Origin: VXPQ01 sp965248175
GTDB lineage: Bacteria; Bacteroidota; Rhodothermia; Rhodothermales; VXPQ01
NCBI GenBank assembly: GCA_965248175.1
Contig: OZ252093.1
Coordinates: 2,046,001 to 2,110,000, forward strand
Direction: 5' to 3'
Length of the DNA: 64,000 bases
This document shows, piece after piece, positions 53,258 through 62,454 of the stretch. How positions within the stretch are numbered: position 1 is the first letter of the stretch; every line of letters begins with the position of its first letter. The notes under the pieces are model-generated. The model ran no database searches and was not told the DNA's origin. It saw only the letters and a list, made by a program, of their open reading frames with translations. The position numbers and the translations under genes are program-made.

Positions 53258-53345
53258 ACCGCACCATGGTATTGGCGTATTATGGTAAGCAGGTAAAAGT
53301 GCTTTCCGGCATTGTCATCGTTGATCCAAATCAGAAGGTGAATCT

Positions 53346-53786
53346 ATGGCTTGGTGGGGTTGGTTGGTCATTGGATTTGGCCTGATGATCGTAGAATTGA
53401 TGGGCGTTGAGGCAGCGTTCTATCTGGTTATCATCGGCTTCGCAGCCATATTGACGGGGTTGGTCGGATTGATTGGGCTGACCTTGCCGATATGGGGGCA
53501 ATGGCTTCTTTTTTCCGGGTTGGCCATTGCTTCCATGCCGCTTTTTCGGCAAAACCTGTACATCCGCTTACGTGGCGAGACGCCTAAATCCAGCAATCCC
53601 CTTGTCGGCGAGACCGTTAGCCTGTCCGAAGACGTAGGGCCGGGCGCGCGTTGCCGGGTGGAACTGCGGGGATCGACATGGAGCGCCAGAAACGTCGGCT
53701 CCGAACCTCTCGCGGCCGGTGGACAAGCAGAGGTGATTGCTGTCGACAGCACCTTGCTGGAAATCGAAGCTTTAGCGGAGGCATAA
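53346..53786 (+). CDS. NfeD-like short membrane protein
   Basis: The 146-residue protein has three hydrophobic helices (about 4-20, 26-48, 52-67) and a C-terminal OB-fold domain (about 80-145, LVGETVSLSEDVGPGARCRVELRG), the NfeD short form. NfeD proteins pair with SPFH/stomatin-like proteins in membrane microdomains. The start is supported by AAGGTGA 5 bases upstream. It lies 31 bp before the SPFH gene, the conserved arrangement. Confidence 0.9.
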   Translation: MAWWGWLVIGFGLMIVELMGVEAAFYLVIIGFAAILTGLVGLIGLTLPIWGQWLLFSGLAIASMPLFRQNLYIRLRGETPKSSNPLVGETVSLSEDVGPGARCRVELRGSTWSARNVGSEPLAAGGQAEVIAVDSTLLEIEALAEA

Positions 53787-53817
53787 GGCCGCTGCATCCA
53801 TTCAACAGGTAAAGAAT

Positions 53818-54756
53818 ATGCTGGACATTGGCTTCATCGTTGGCGGCATCATCGCCTTAGCGGCCATCGTGCTTATCATTAAAACAGCGATGATCGTGCC
53901 GCAGCAAAATGCCTATGTGATCGAGAATCTGGGGCGTTACTCCCGTACGCTGGATCCCGGCTTCAGTATTCTTATTCCCTTCGTTGAACGGGTAGCGTAC
54001 AAGCACAGCCTGAAGGAGCACGCAATGGACATCTCCGAACAGGTGTGCATTACCAGCGACAATGTGCAGGTGGGCATAGACGGCGTGCTGTACATGCAGG
54101 TCATGAACGCCGAGCGAGCCTCCTACGGAATCGGGGATTACGTATTCGCTATTTCCCAACTGGCCCAGACCACATTGCGCAGCGAGATCGGGAAAATCGA
54201 GCTCGACAAGACTTTCGAGGAACGTGCTGTTATCAATCTGAATGTTGTCAGAGAGCTTGATCTCGCTTCCGAGCCCTGGGGGGTGAAGGTGCTTCGCTAC
54301 GAAATCAAGAATATCAACCCGCCCGAGGATGTGCTCTCCGCCATGGAGAAGCAGATGCGCGCCGAGCGGGAAAAGAGGGCTGTCGTTCTTCAGTCGGAAG
54401 GCGATCGGGATGCCCAGATCAATCAGGCGGAAGGCGAAAAAAAGCGAGTCATTCTCGGATCCGAAGCTGCCATGCAGCAGCAAATCAATGAAGCAAGAGG
54501 CGAAGCGGAGGCTATCCTGAGGGTGGCCGAAGCTACCGCCGAGGGCTTGAAGAAGGTTGCCGAGGCCTTACTCGCCGAGGGAGGCGACAAGGCCATGCAA
54601 CTGCGTATCGCCGAAGATTATCTGGAACGTTTCGGGGCGTTAGCCAAAGCAGGCAATACGTTGATTCTCCCTGCCAACATGGCGGATATGGCATCTATGA
54701 TTAGCGCCGCCACAAAGATTTTTCGCGAAACGGACGGGAAGGCGAAGGATCATTGA
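53818..54756 (+). CDS. SPFH/Band 7 (stomatin/QmcA-like) membrane protein
   Basis: The 312-residue protein has one N-terminal membrane helix (about 5-24), the SPFH domain (about 25-190, NLGRYSRTLDPGFSILIPFVERVAYKHSLKEH, ITSDNVQVGIDGVLYMQV) and a long helical C-terminal region rich in Ala, Glu and Gln (MEKQMRAEREKRAVVLQSEGDRDAQINQAEGEKK), the flotillin-like coiled coil. It probably scaffolds membrane protease or lipid domains with the adjacent NfeD-like protein. AGGTAAAGA before the ATG is a plausible ribosome-binding site. Confidence 0.93.
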   Translation: MLDIGFIVGGIIALAAIVLIIKTAMIVPQQNAYVIENLGRYSRTLDPGFSILIPFVERVAYKHSLKEHAMDISEQVCITSDNVQVGIDGVLYMQVMNAERASYGIGDYVFAISQLAQTTLRSEIGKIELDKTFEERAVINLNVVRELDLASEPWGVKVLRYEIKNINPPEDVLSAMEKQMRAEREKRAVVLQSEGDRDAQINQAEGEKKRVILGSEAAMQQQINEARGEAEAILRVAEATAEGLKKVAEALLAEGGDKAMQLRIAEDYLERFGALAKAGNTLILPANMADMASMISAATKIFRETDGKAKDH

Positions 54757-54940
54757 AGGAGATGGTCCGGGTAGACCGGGCAGGGCTTTAGGGTGCTGTC
54801 ATGATGCGGTCATGTCGTAGAATTCATCCACTATGTGCGACGACCCCTTCGAATTTGATTTCCATATCCGGGAAGCTGAAGATACTTCGGCAGATCGTCC
54901 ATGGATACGGACCTATCTCCGCTCCGATAAGGATACGGCC

Positions 54941-56248
54941 ATGCGCCCTTCCTTTTCTCGTCAGGCTGGACATTCTCTTCAGATTTTCGGTGCGGGCGTA
55001 GGCGCTGTGCAAGCGGATGCTCTGCTGGATGGCGCGGACTGGATGGCGGAGCTTTCCCGCCCCCTTGCAGAGTACGACCAGATCGTTGTGGTCGGCATGG
55101 GGAAAGCTTCCATGGCGATGGCCGCCGCACTGCAGGCGCGTCTCGGCGACCGCGAAGCATTTGGTATCGTATTCGTTCCCTTCGGGTATATGCGAGAAGG
55201 GTGGCTCGGCAGGCCGCCGGGCGAGCTGAAACACATTGGCGTTATGGAGGCGGGGCATCCCTTGCCCGATAAGGACAGCGAAATGGCCGGGAGATTCGCA
55301 CTGCTTACAGCGGAATGTCTTGGCCCCGACGATTTGCTGATCGTGCCCGCTTCGGGAGGCGGTTCTTCGCTGTGCGTTGCTTTCCCGGCGGGCATTTCGC
55401 TGGAGGACGCCCGCGAAGCATTTTACCGGCTGCTGGTCGCCGGGGCTGACATTCACGCCATAAACAAGGTGCGTAGGCGCATCTCGCAGATCGGAGGGGG
55501 TGGTCTGGCTGAAGCGGCGGCCCCCGCCGAAGTGCTGACGCTGTGCCTTTCCGATGTGCCGGGAGACGATACGGAGAATATGTACGTTATCGGGGGCGGT
55601 TCAACCCTGCCCGATCCGTATACGGCGCAAGAAGCTCTGGAGGTGTTGAAGCAGTACGGCGAGAAGGTCCCGGCGAGCGTCTGGCAGTATGTCGAGGAGA
55701 GCGCCGGGCGTCCCGAACCGCCCCTGCCGGAATCCGGACGGGTGCATGCCGTGCTGCTGGGCAGTGTGCGTACGGCGCTGGAGGCTGCTGCCGCGGAAGC
55801 AAAGCGGTTGGGGTACCGCGTCGAGATCGTTTCTCGCGAGATGTCCGGGGAGGCGCGGGAAGTCGGGGAGGCCATGGCTCGCCGCGCGCTGGCGCAGGAA
55901 CCCGGATGGTGCCTGTTATGGGGCGGCGAAACGTTTGTAACGGTTCAGGGGGATGGCCTTGGGGGGCGCAATCAGGAACTCGCGCTTGCCGCCGCCATCC
56001 GAATGGCGGGGGAGGGGAAGGACGTGAGCCTGATGAGTGCAGGTACCGACGGGCGAGACGGTCCTACGGATGCCGCCGGGGCGATAGCCACCCCGGATAC
56101 GGTCGCCGAAGCGCGTCAACGGGGCCTGGACCCGGAGGCGTTTCTGGAACGGAACGATTCCTACGGATTCTGGCAACGGATGCCGGGATTTCTTCAGACA
56201 GGCCCGACCCATACGAACGTGATGGACATACAGATTGTCCTCACATGA
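54941..56248 (+). CDS. Glycerate 2-kinase (MOFRL/GckA type)
   Basis: ATP-dependent kinase forming 2-phosphoglycerate from D-glycerate, in serine-cycle or sugar-acid catabolism. From the ATG at 54941, preceded by AAGGAT at good spacing, it has 435 residues. The open frame extends 36 codons upstream without kinase similarity. FGAGVGAVQADALL begins the N-terminal domain; VPASGGGSSL and INKVRRRISQIGGGGLA are substrate-binding motifs; GTDGRDGPTDAAGA is the C-terminal MOFRL block. The neighbouring tRNA-Asp lies on the other strand, convergent. Confidence 0.92.
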   Translation: MRPSFSRQAGHSLQIFGAGVGAVQADALLDGADWMAELSRPLAEYDQIVVVGMGKASMAMAAALQARLGDREAFGIVFVPFGYMREGWLGRPPGELKHIGVMEAGHPLPDKDSEMAGRFALLTAECLGPDDLLIVPASGGGSSLCVAFPAGISLEDAREAFYRLLVAGADIHAINKVRRRISQIGGGGLAEAAAPAEVLTLCLSDVPGDDTENMYVIGGGSTLPDPYTAQEALEVLKQYGEKVPASVWQYVEESAGRPEPPLPESGRVHAVLLGSVRTALEAAAAEAKRLGYRVEIVSREMSGEAREVGEAMARRALAQEPGWCLLWGGETFVTVQGDGLGGRNQELALAAAIRMAGEGKDVSLMSAGTDGRDGPTDAAGAIATPDTVAEARQRGLDPEAFLERNDSYGFWQRMPGFLQTGPTHTNVMDIQIVLT

Positions 56249-56315
56249 TCCAACGGGGAGAAAGCGCACTGCGGCGCAAGCCGTGCGGTGACGGCACGGC
56301 AAGACATGATGTAAG

Positions 56316-56390
56316 CGGTCCGGACGGGACTCGAACCCGCGACCTCCTGCGTGACAGGCAGGCGTTCTAACCAAACTGAACTACCGGACC
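56316..56390 (-). tRNA. tRNA-Asp (anticodon GTC)
   Basis: Reading the minus strand, 75 bases fold into a full cloverleaf: acceptor stem GGTCCGG/CCGGACC, D arm GTTC/GAAC, anticodon stem CCTGC/GCAGG with loop CTGTCAC (anticodon GTC) and T arm GCGGG/CCCGT with TTCGAGT. Discriminator is G. The 3' CCA is not encoded. Confidence 0.97.
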
Positions 56391-56758
56391 AATACAGTAC
56401 GATCGCTGTACCCGAAGAATGTGCAACGGTTCCGTCTTTACGGGAATTGCACAGGGGCGCTGGAGCGTGGTGTCTGTTTTGTCGCGGGATGCTGTTTGGG
56501 GTCGGCTGTGCGCTGTTTCTACCTGGTTGTTGCACAACTTGACGCGGGTGGATATATGGCCGAATCGGCGCCGTCCCCCGGATGAAGGACGGCGCCCGGC
56601 CCGGCACTACGCACACACATCTTGCCAGATGCGCCCTATAGACACATGGGATGGCGTCGCATAACCTCGTAACGAAAAAAATGATGCCACGCAGGGGTTG
56701 CATGGCGTCGCTTTTCCCGAAACCGTTGGATGGAAGGGACGTACAAAGCGCCCTTTCT
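56391..56758. other. Gap between the two tRNA genes
   Basis: These 368 bases hold no protein gene with recognisable similarity. A 9-bp perfect hairpin (GGCGCCGTC at 56567-56575, GACGGCGCC at 56588-56596, 12-base loop) is the only clear structure; it has no T-run and its role is open. The string atggcgtcgc appears twice (near 56650 and 56703). The promoters of the two tRNAs must lie here, but I cannot place them. Confidence 0.5.
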
Positions 56759-56831
<73 letters not shown>

Positions 56832-56916
56832 CTGTTCACTTCTCAGTGCGTCACCACCATCTTGCCCGTCAGGCCCCTTCGCTCTGCTTTGCGATAGTTT
56901 GTTGTCGCCGCAGGCA

Positions 56917-56963
56917 CGTCAGTGCAAGGGCACTGACGCCCGGATGCCTTCCACATCCGGGCG
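56917..56963 (+). terminator. Two abutting perfect hairpins after tRNA-Phe / before porin 1
   Basis: Hairpin 1: CGTCAGTGC (56917-56925) with GCACTGACG (56930-56938), loop AAGG. Hairpin 2: CGCCCGGATG (56937-56946) with CATCCGGGCG (56954-56963), 7-base loop. The two share two bases (56937-56938), so their full forms are mutually exclusive. A weak T-containing stretch (ATTCTGTTTTC) follows near 56975. They could end the tRNA transcript or act as a leader switch for the porin that starts at 57083. Confidence 0.5.
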
Positions 56964-57082
56964 ATATCCCCAAATATTCTGTTTTCATTGCATCGGCAGC
57001 GCTAATCCCCGAACTTGATAGCGAGCCTCCTGCAAAATCTGCCGGATTCGGCCAATACCTACCCCCGAAGAGGAACAAAACC

Positions 57083-58309
57083 ATGAACGCCACACCGAGT
57101 CGCACAGTATTCGGAATTGCGCTACTTATATCGCTTTTTGCAGGCGATGCCACAGGGCAAACCGTAAAAGTCGGCGGGCTGGCTTACGTGGATTATTTTT
57201 ATCGGCTCGGCGACGACGATAAGGATCATTATTTGCATGACCCCTCGGATAATTCATGGAGCATCCTATGGGGCGCCCATGACGATGTAACCGTTAATGA
57301 CGCGCTCCACGGGTTCTCTTACCGTAGAATGTACCTGACTACCGACGCGACCATCTCTGAAAACTTCAAAGCACGCTTTCGTCTGGAGGCCAATGATCAA
57401 CAGACCAGGAGCAGGCGACCGATCCCTTTTGTGAAAGACTTGTGGGTCGATTGGAACTACGCCAGTAATCATTCCGCGAGGGTAGGCATCATGCCGCCTC
57501 CCGCGTTTCAACTGTCGCAGGATGTTTGGGGATTTCGCAGTCTGGAAAAGACTATTCTCGATGTGCAGGGAATCAATGCGCCCCGCGATTTTGGGATTCG
57601 GTTCGACGGCTCCCTTTCGGTACAGGGCGATCTTGTTCGCTACGCGGTGATGCTGGCCAACGGAGACCCTCCGATATACTTCGGACTCTACAACGCATTG
57701 TACAACGAGGATGGAACCCGCGGAACCCTTCCGGAACATGAAAAAAACAAGAGGGGCTACGCCCAAATTTCGATTCATCCATCCGACAAACTTGTCTTCT
57801 CGGCGGGGGCGGATTACGGGAAATATTCGTACCAATACACCATAGATGGAGAGTTCATCAGGTGGCCCACGCACCGCGAGGTGCGGGCATCCGTGTTCGG
57901 GGGATACCAGGGAGAAGTTGCCCGGTTCGGCGTGGAAGCCTTTCGCCATACATTGAAGGCGGTGCCGGAGAGAGATGAATTCGGGTTTCTGCAAACAAGG
58001 CCTGATATATCTCTTCGACAGTTCGGTATCAGTGCGTTCGGATCGGTCAAGGTCAATCCCCTCGTGGAATTCGTGGGTCGGTTAGATTTGAACCGAAACA
58101 ATGTGCATTCCGAGGAAGACGATTCTTCCGAGATCATGCTTAACGATGTGCTGATAGTGGCAGGAGTGGCTTTTATTCCCAACGAATACGTTCGCATCAT
58201 TCCTAACCTGTGGTGGTTTGGCGCGGATTTAGAGCTGGACGACGATGTGGACTTCGCCGGCAAAAGAAAGAACAGAATGGGACGAGTCACGATAGAGGTG
58301 TCGTTTTAG
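57083..58309 (+). CDS. OprO/OprP-like porin, paralogue 1
   Basis: The 408-residue protein starts at 57083 after GAGGAACAAAACC. Signal peptide about 1-25 (IALLISLFAGDATGQ). The rest alternates beta strands and turns as in a 16-strand trimeric porin: YVDYFYRLGDD, RRMYLTTDATISENFKARFRLEAN, SLEKTILDVQGINAPRDFGIRFDG, and it ends in Phe (VTIEVSF), the typical outer-membrane C-terminus. Related to the phosphate-selective OprO/OprP family (PF07396); substrate not readable. The open frame continues upstream through tRNA-Phe, but that part is not coding. Followed by a paralogue 101 bp downstream. Confidence 0.85.
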   Translation: MNATPSRTVFGIALLISLFAGDATGQTVKVGGLAYVDYFYRLGDDDKDHYLHDPSDNSWSILWGAHDDVTVNDALHGFSYRRMYLTTDATISENFKARFRLEANDQQTRSRRPIPFVKDLWVDWNYASNHSARVGIMPPPAFQLSQDVWGFRSLEKTILDVQGINAPRDFGIRFDGSLSVQGDLVRYAVMLANGDPPIYFGLYNALYNEDGTRGTLPEHEKNKRGYAQISIHPSDKLVFSAGADYGKYSYQYTIDGEFIRWPTHREVRASVFGGYQGEVARFGVEAFRHTLKAVPERDEFGFLQTRPDISLRQFGISAFGSVKVNPLVEFVGRLDLNRNNVHSEEDDSSEIMLNDVLIVAGVAFIPNEYVRIIPNLWWFGADLELDDDVDFAGKRKNRMGRVTIEVSF

Positions 58310-58349
58310 TCTCGTCGATTTGCAGGATGCATTCTTTTTTTGACGACCA

Positions 58350-58393
58350 GCTTGTTTCGAGTCGGAGCGTAACGCCCGACGGGTTATCTTTCC
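58350..58393 (+). repeat. Flank repeat copy A (between the two porins)
   Basis: The 44-base stretch from GCTTGTTTCG (58350-58359) to TCTTTCC (58387-58393) has a diverged partner at 59666-59708, after porin 2. The similarity extends upstream to GCA(C/-)GGATG near 58322/59641. Copy A leads into the porin 2 ribosome-binding site (AGGAGAAAA). Confidence 0.6.
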
Positions 58394-58410
58394 AGGAGAA
58401 AAATAAAACC

Positions 58411-59628
58411 ATGAACACTACACCGATTCGCACCCTGCTCGGGACTGCTTTTCTTGTACTGCTTTTTGCAGGCGACGCCACAGGGCAAACCGTGAAGGTC
58501 GGTGGGCTGGCCTACGTGGATTATTTTTACCGGCCCAGCGATGACGATAAGACTGTTTTATGGCAAATGCCCAAGGATAATCTGTGGGATAGCGATCGCG
58601 ATGCAACCGTCAATGACGCGCTCCACGGGTTCACGTATCGGAGACTGTATCTGACGACCGATGCGGCGATCTCCGAGCGCTTCAAGGCCCGCTTTCGCCT
58701 GGAGGCCAACGGTACGCATGCCGTGGGCAGCAGGCCGGCCCCTTTCGTGAAAGACCTGTGGGTCGATTGGAATTACGCAGGCGATCATTCTGCCAGATTA
58801 GGCGTTATGCCGCCTCCGGCGTTTCAGTTATCGAAGCGTGTTTGGGGATATCGTAGCTTGGAAAAGACCATTCTCGATCTGCAGGGTGCCAACTCGTCTC
58901 GTGATTTCGGGATTCGGTTCGACGGTCCCATTCCGATAGGCAACGACCTTGTTCGCTATGCGGCGATGCTGGCCAACGGGAACGGGAACTGGAATAATGC
59001 AGACGACAAATACAAGAAGGGATATGCCCGAATCTCGATCCACCCGTCCGACAAACTGGTTTTTTCGGCGGGTGCGGATTACGAGAAGTACTTGTACCAG
59101 AACTACACGGAGAGGTTTGGGCTCCTTAGATCTGCCCCGTACCGCGAGATGCGAGTATCCCTGTTCGGAGGATACGAGGGAAATACCGCCCGATTCGGCG
59201 TGGAAGCTTTTCTTCATACACGGAAGTTGCAATGGAGTCGATATACGCCGGTAGAGCCAGTAATTGAGGAAGTAGTATTTGGGGAATATGAGTCCCCGAA
59301 TTATAGAAACAGATATGAGCCGTCCAACCGGCTATCCGGCGTCAGTGTGTTCGGATCTTTCAAAGTCAATCCGTTGGTGGAGTTCGTAGGCCGGTTAGAC
59401 CTGACGAAGGATGATGGAGATTTCGGAGCAATCGATTCTTATTCTTATGAGCCCACACTCGATGAAACGCTGGTGCTGGTGGGAGTGGCTTTCACGCCCA
59501 ACGAACATGTGCGCATCATTCCTAACCTGTGGTGGTTCGTCTCGGATTATCAGGAGGAAGACGAAAGAGAATTTAGCGGCAAAGGAAAAAACAGAATGGG
59601 GCGCGTCACGATCGAGGCGTCGTTTTAG
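58411..59628 (+). CDS. OprO/OprP-like porin, paralogue 2
   Basis: The 405-residue protein is a close paralogue of the gene just upstream: both share the GDATGQTVKVGGLAYVDYFY start of the mature part, VNDALHGF, FRLEAN, FVKDLWVDWNYA, ISIHPSDKLVFSAGADY and RIIPNLWWF, and both end VTIE(V/A)SF. The start at 58411 follows AGGAGAAAAATAAAACC. They differ most in loops, e.g. LQWSRYTPVEPVIEE here, as expected for surface-exposed diverging loops. Tandem duplication with its 3' flank. Confidence 0.85.
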   Translation: MNTTPIRTLLGTAFLVLLFAGDATGQTVKVGGLAYVDYFYRPSDDDKTVLWQMPKDNLWDSDRDATVNDALHGFTYRRLYLTTDAAISERFKARFRLEANGTHAVGSRPAPFVKDLWVDWNYAGDHSARLGVMPPPAFQLSKRVWGYRSLEKTILDLQGANSSRDFGIRFDGPIPIGNDLVRYAAMLANGNGNWNNADDKYKKGYARISIHPSDKLVFSAGADYEKYLYQNYTERFGLLRSAPYREMRVSLFGGYEGNTARFGVEAFLHTRKLQWSRYTPVEPVIEEVVFGEYESPNYRNRYEPSNRLSGVSVFGSFKVNPLVEFVGRLDLTKDDGDFGAIDSYSYEPTLDETLVLVGVAFTPNEHVRIIPNLWWFVSDYQEEDEREFSGKGKNRMGRVTIEASF

Positions 59629-59665
59629 CGCCACTGCCCTGCACGGATGATTTTTCAGGCGCCCG

Positions 59666-59708
59666 GCTTGTTTCGGTCCGGGCTCAACGTCCGGGAATTC
59701 GTCTTTCC
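59666..59708 (+). repeat. Flank repeat copy B (after porin 2)
   Basis: Diverged second copy of the stretch at 58350-58393. It begins with the same GCTTGTTTCG and ends with TCTTTCC; about two thirds of positions agree by eye. A CCCGG/CCGGG stem (59663-59667 with 59678-59682 region) lies inside and may serve as a terminator for porin 2. No porin follows this copy. Confidence 0.55.
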
Positions 59709-59810
59709 GAGACGGATCTGCTTCCTGTACCTTGAACAGGATACGAAACGATTCAACGGGCTTAGCCCCTCCCACGCTGGCTTGGCTTTCGGGAAGCCCT
59801 AAAGGTCTTC

Positions 59811-60698
59811 TTAATCTCTTCCGCGGGCACCCCACATCAGTTTGGAGCGGAGCGTCTGGAAGTAGTGCTGTTCGGGTAGCTTGACAAGGCGCACCCGGTG
59901 GTTTGCCCTGGTGAACCGGAATGCTGCAGGGTGTTCGTCGTGGTCAAAGGATTGACTGTTGCCGTCGAAGCCCAGCACATACGGCGTGTCGTTGCTCAAT
60001 ACTTCGGCTTCGATGACCGAATTGGCGGACAGCACGATGGGACGTACCGTGAGGCTATGCGGCGCAAGCGGGGAGAGGATGAACACCTCGCTTCCGGGGA
60101 CGACAATCGGACCGCCTGCGGACATCGAGTATGCGGTCGATCCGGTTGGGGTAGCGACGATCAGGCCATCGGCCCAGTAGTCGTTCAGGTGTACGCCGTC
60201 CACGGTCACACGGATGGATATGAGTCCTGCCGACCCGCTGCGCTCCAGTGCGAATTCGTTGAGCGCCCAGTATTCCCGGTCGCCGCCTGGGCTTTTTACC
60301 TGGACGGTCAGGGGGAGGCGCTCCTCGATCCGGTAGACGCCTTGTTCCAGGGATCGTATCGTATCCTGGACCTGCGTTACCTCAATATCGGCCAGAAACC
60401 CCAGCCGTCCGATATTTATTCCGAGGATGGGCGTCCCGTATGTTCCTGCTTCCTGGGCACTGGTCAGAAGGGTGCCGTCGCCGCCGAACGACAGGATGAT
60501 GTCCGATTCCTGCGCCAGATCGCTGGTAGCGCCGGATTCGCATAGCGCGGCATCCAGCAATTTTCGTTCTCTCAGGCCATTGGCAAGTTCGCTATTCAAC
60601 TTGAAGGAGAGGCCCTCGAGCTCAAGCCATGTGACCAGTTCCGCGACCGGCTCCCAGAGGCGGTTTTTTTGGGTGTTGCCTGTAATGCCGTACGTCAT
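59811..60698 (-). CDS. nadK: NAD kinase
   Basis: Phosphorylates NAD to NADP in the cytosol. From the ATG at 60698 it has 295 residues, close to E. coli NadK (292). GGDGTLL begins at 72; GINIGRLGFLADI, the NE motif in YWALNEFALERS, and DGLIVATPTGSTAYSMSAGGPIV with the catalytic-site Asp and TPTGSTAY are all present. The frame is open upstream for 23 codons that overlap the divergent promoter region and are not NadK-like. It is divergent from comM. Confidence 0.95.
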   Translation of the reverse strand: MTYGITGNTQKNRLWEPVAELVTWLELEGLSFKLNSELANGLRERKLLDAALCESGATSDLAQESDIILSFGGDGTLLTSAQEAGTYGTPILGINIGRLGFLADIEVTQVQDTIRSLEQGVYRIEERLPLTVQVKSPGGDREYWALNEFALERSGSAGLISIRVTVDGVHLNDYWADGLIVATPTGSTAYSMSAGGPIVVPGSEVFILSPLAPHSLTVRPIVLSANSVIEAEVLSNDTPYVLGFDGNSQSFDHDEHPAAFRFTRANHRVRLVKLPEQHYFQTLRSKLMWGARGRD

Positions 60699-60887
60699 TG
60701 ATCTATTCGCTGTGCGGACAGTATCCGCAGAGAGCTGCAAGGGGCGTTCGCGGGGTGGGTGGACCATGAATTTGTCATGGAACTATCCAAAAGTAAGGAA
60801 TATGCGGTTTGCAGGTTATGCCTGCCCGTTTTTCGTGTCTATAGGCGGGTTCGTCCTGTTTCGCCCATCAAATCATGACACGCTTCC

Positions 60888-62426
60888 ATGCTTTCGCATG
60901 TCCGGAGCGCCGCCACGTGTGGCATAGATGCTCTTCCCGTCGAGATCGAAACGAGCATTTCGACGGGACTACCGAGCTATGCCGTGGTAGGATTGCCGGA
61001 CGGGGCGGTTCGGGAGAGCCGCGATCGCATATACGCTGCTTTCCAGAACACGGGCATTCCGTTGCCCCACGGCAAGATCACCATTAATCTTGCTCCGGCC
61101 GATTTCAGGAAGGAGGGGGCGGCGTTCGATCTTCCGATTGCGCTGGGATTACTGGCGGCCTACATGCAGGATGCGAAGCGCGAGGCGCTTGCAACGACAT
61201 GCGTCCTCGGAGAGCTGGCCCTGAACGGCGATGTGCGCCCGATCCGGGGGGTGTTGCCTATGGTGATGCGGGCCAGGAGAGAAGGCATAAAATCGGTGAT
61301 TGTGCCTTCCGGAAACGCCAGAGAAGCCTCTCTGGTCAACGATATGGAGGTTCTTCCTTTGGCCAATATCCGCGAAGGGCATGCTTTCCTCAAGCAAGCG
61401 CCCGGCGGGCCGGTTCCGTTCAGGGGGGATACCTATCGGCTTGTTCAGGAGTCCCGGCGGGACGATTGCGACTTTTCGGACGTCCGGGGGCAGGAGGACG
61501 TGAAACGGGCGCTTGAAGTGGCTGCTGCGGGCGGGCACAATGCGATGATGGTGGGACCTCCCGGCGCCGGGAAGACCATGTTGGCTCGCAGGATTGCGAC
61601 CATACTGCCTCCGCTGAATCGGGAAGAAGCTCTGGAAACGACGCAGATTCATTCGGTCGGTGGGGTATTGAACGAACGGGGTGTGGTGACGACACGTCCG
61701 TTTCGCTCTCCTCATCACACTATTTCAGATGCCGGATTGTGCGGTGGAGGCAGTAACCCTATGCCGGGAGAGATTTCGCTGGCGCACAACGGCGTGCTAT
61801 TTCTGGACGAGTTGCCGGAATTCAAGCGGCAGGCTCTCGAGGTGCTGCGTCAGCCGCTGGAAGAGGGGGGAATTACGATCAGCCGGGCGCGCATTACGGT
61901 GGCGTATCCTGCCCGGTTCATGCTTATCGCCAGCATGAATCCATGCCCATGCGGTATGCAGCACAGCCTGAACGGAAGCTGCGCATGCACTCCGGCACAG
62001 ATTCAGCGGTATCTCGGGAAAATCAGCGGCCCGCTCATGGATCGTATCGACCTGCATCTCGAAGTGCTGCCCGTACCGTTCGACACATTGTCTTGCCGGG
62101 GAGAGGCAGAGCCGTCGGAGGCTGTCCGGCGCCGCGTATTGGCTGCGCGGGAGATACAGCGCAAGCGATTCAAAGGCTTGCCGCACAATGCCCATTGCAA
62201 TGCCCAGATGTCGATGCGGCTCGTCCGAAAATATTGTTCACTGGACGCTACGGGGGAGAACCTTCTGAAAACGGTTATTCAACGGCTGGGCCTTAGCGCC
62301 CGGGCGTATGGCCGTATACTCAAGGTGGCCCGCACCATTGCAGATATGGCGGCATCCCAAACGATTCGGCCTGAACACCTTGCAGAGGCGATCCAATACC
62401 GGGTGTTTGACCGGCGGTCCTATTGA
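60888..62426 (+). CDS. comM: ComM/YifB family Mg-chelatase-like AAA+ ATPase
   Basis: Helicase-like ATPase that helps branch migration during natural transformation in competent bacteria. The 512 residues start with the Lon-like ChlI domain (about 5-165, VRSAATCGIDALPVEIET, LAPADFRKEGAAFDLPIALGLLA). The AAA+ core follows: Walker A GPPGAGKT at 223-230, Walker B GVLFLDELPEF near 303, MNPCPCG. The C-terminal Mg_chelatase_C domain (LGLSARAYGRILKVARTIADM) ends the chain. Full-length and intact. It ends 28 bp from the convergent DUF5686 gene. Confidence 0.95.
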   Translation: MLSHVRSAATCGIDALPVEIETSISTGLPSYAVVGLPDGAVRESRDRIYAAFQNTGIPLPHGKITINLAPADFRKEGAAFDLPIALGLLAAYMQDAKREALATTCVLGELALNGDVRPIRGVLPMVMRARREGIKSVIVPSGNAREASLVNDMEVLPLANIREGHAFLKQAPGGPVPFRGDTYRLVQESRRDDCDFSDVRGQEDVKRALEVAAAGGHNAMMVGPPGAGKTMLARRIATILPPLNREEALETTQIHSVGGVLNERGVVTTRPFRSPHHTISDAGLCGGGSNPMPGEISLAHNGVLFLDELPEFKRQALEVLRQPLEEGGITISRARITVAYPARFMLIASMNPCPCGMQHSLNGSCACTPAQIQRYLGKISGPLMDRIDLHLEVLPVPFDTLSCRGEAEPSEAVRRRVLAAREIQRKRFKGLPHNAHCNAQMSMRLVRKYCSLDATGENLLKTVIQRLGLSARAYGRILKVARTIADMAASQTIRPEHLAEAIQYRVFDRRSY

Positions 62427-62454
62427 GGAAGGGCTTTGGGGAAGATTTTTTCGC

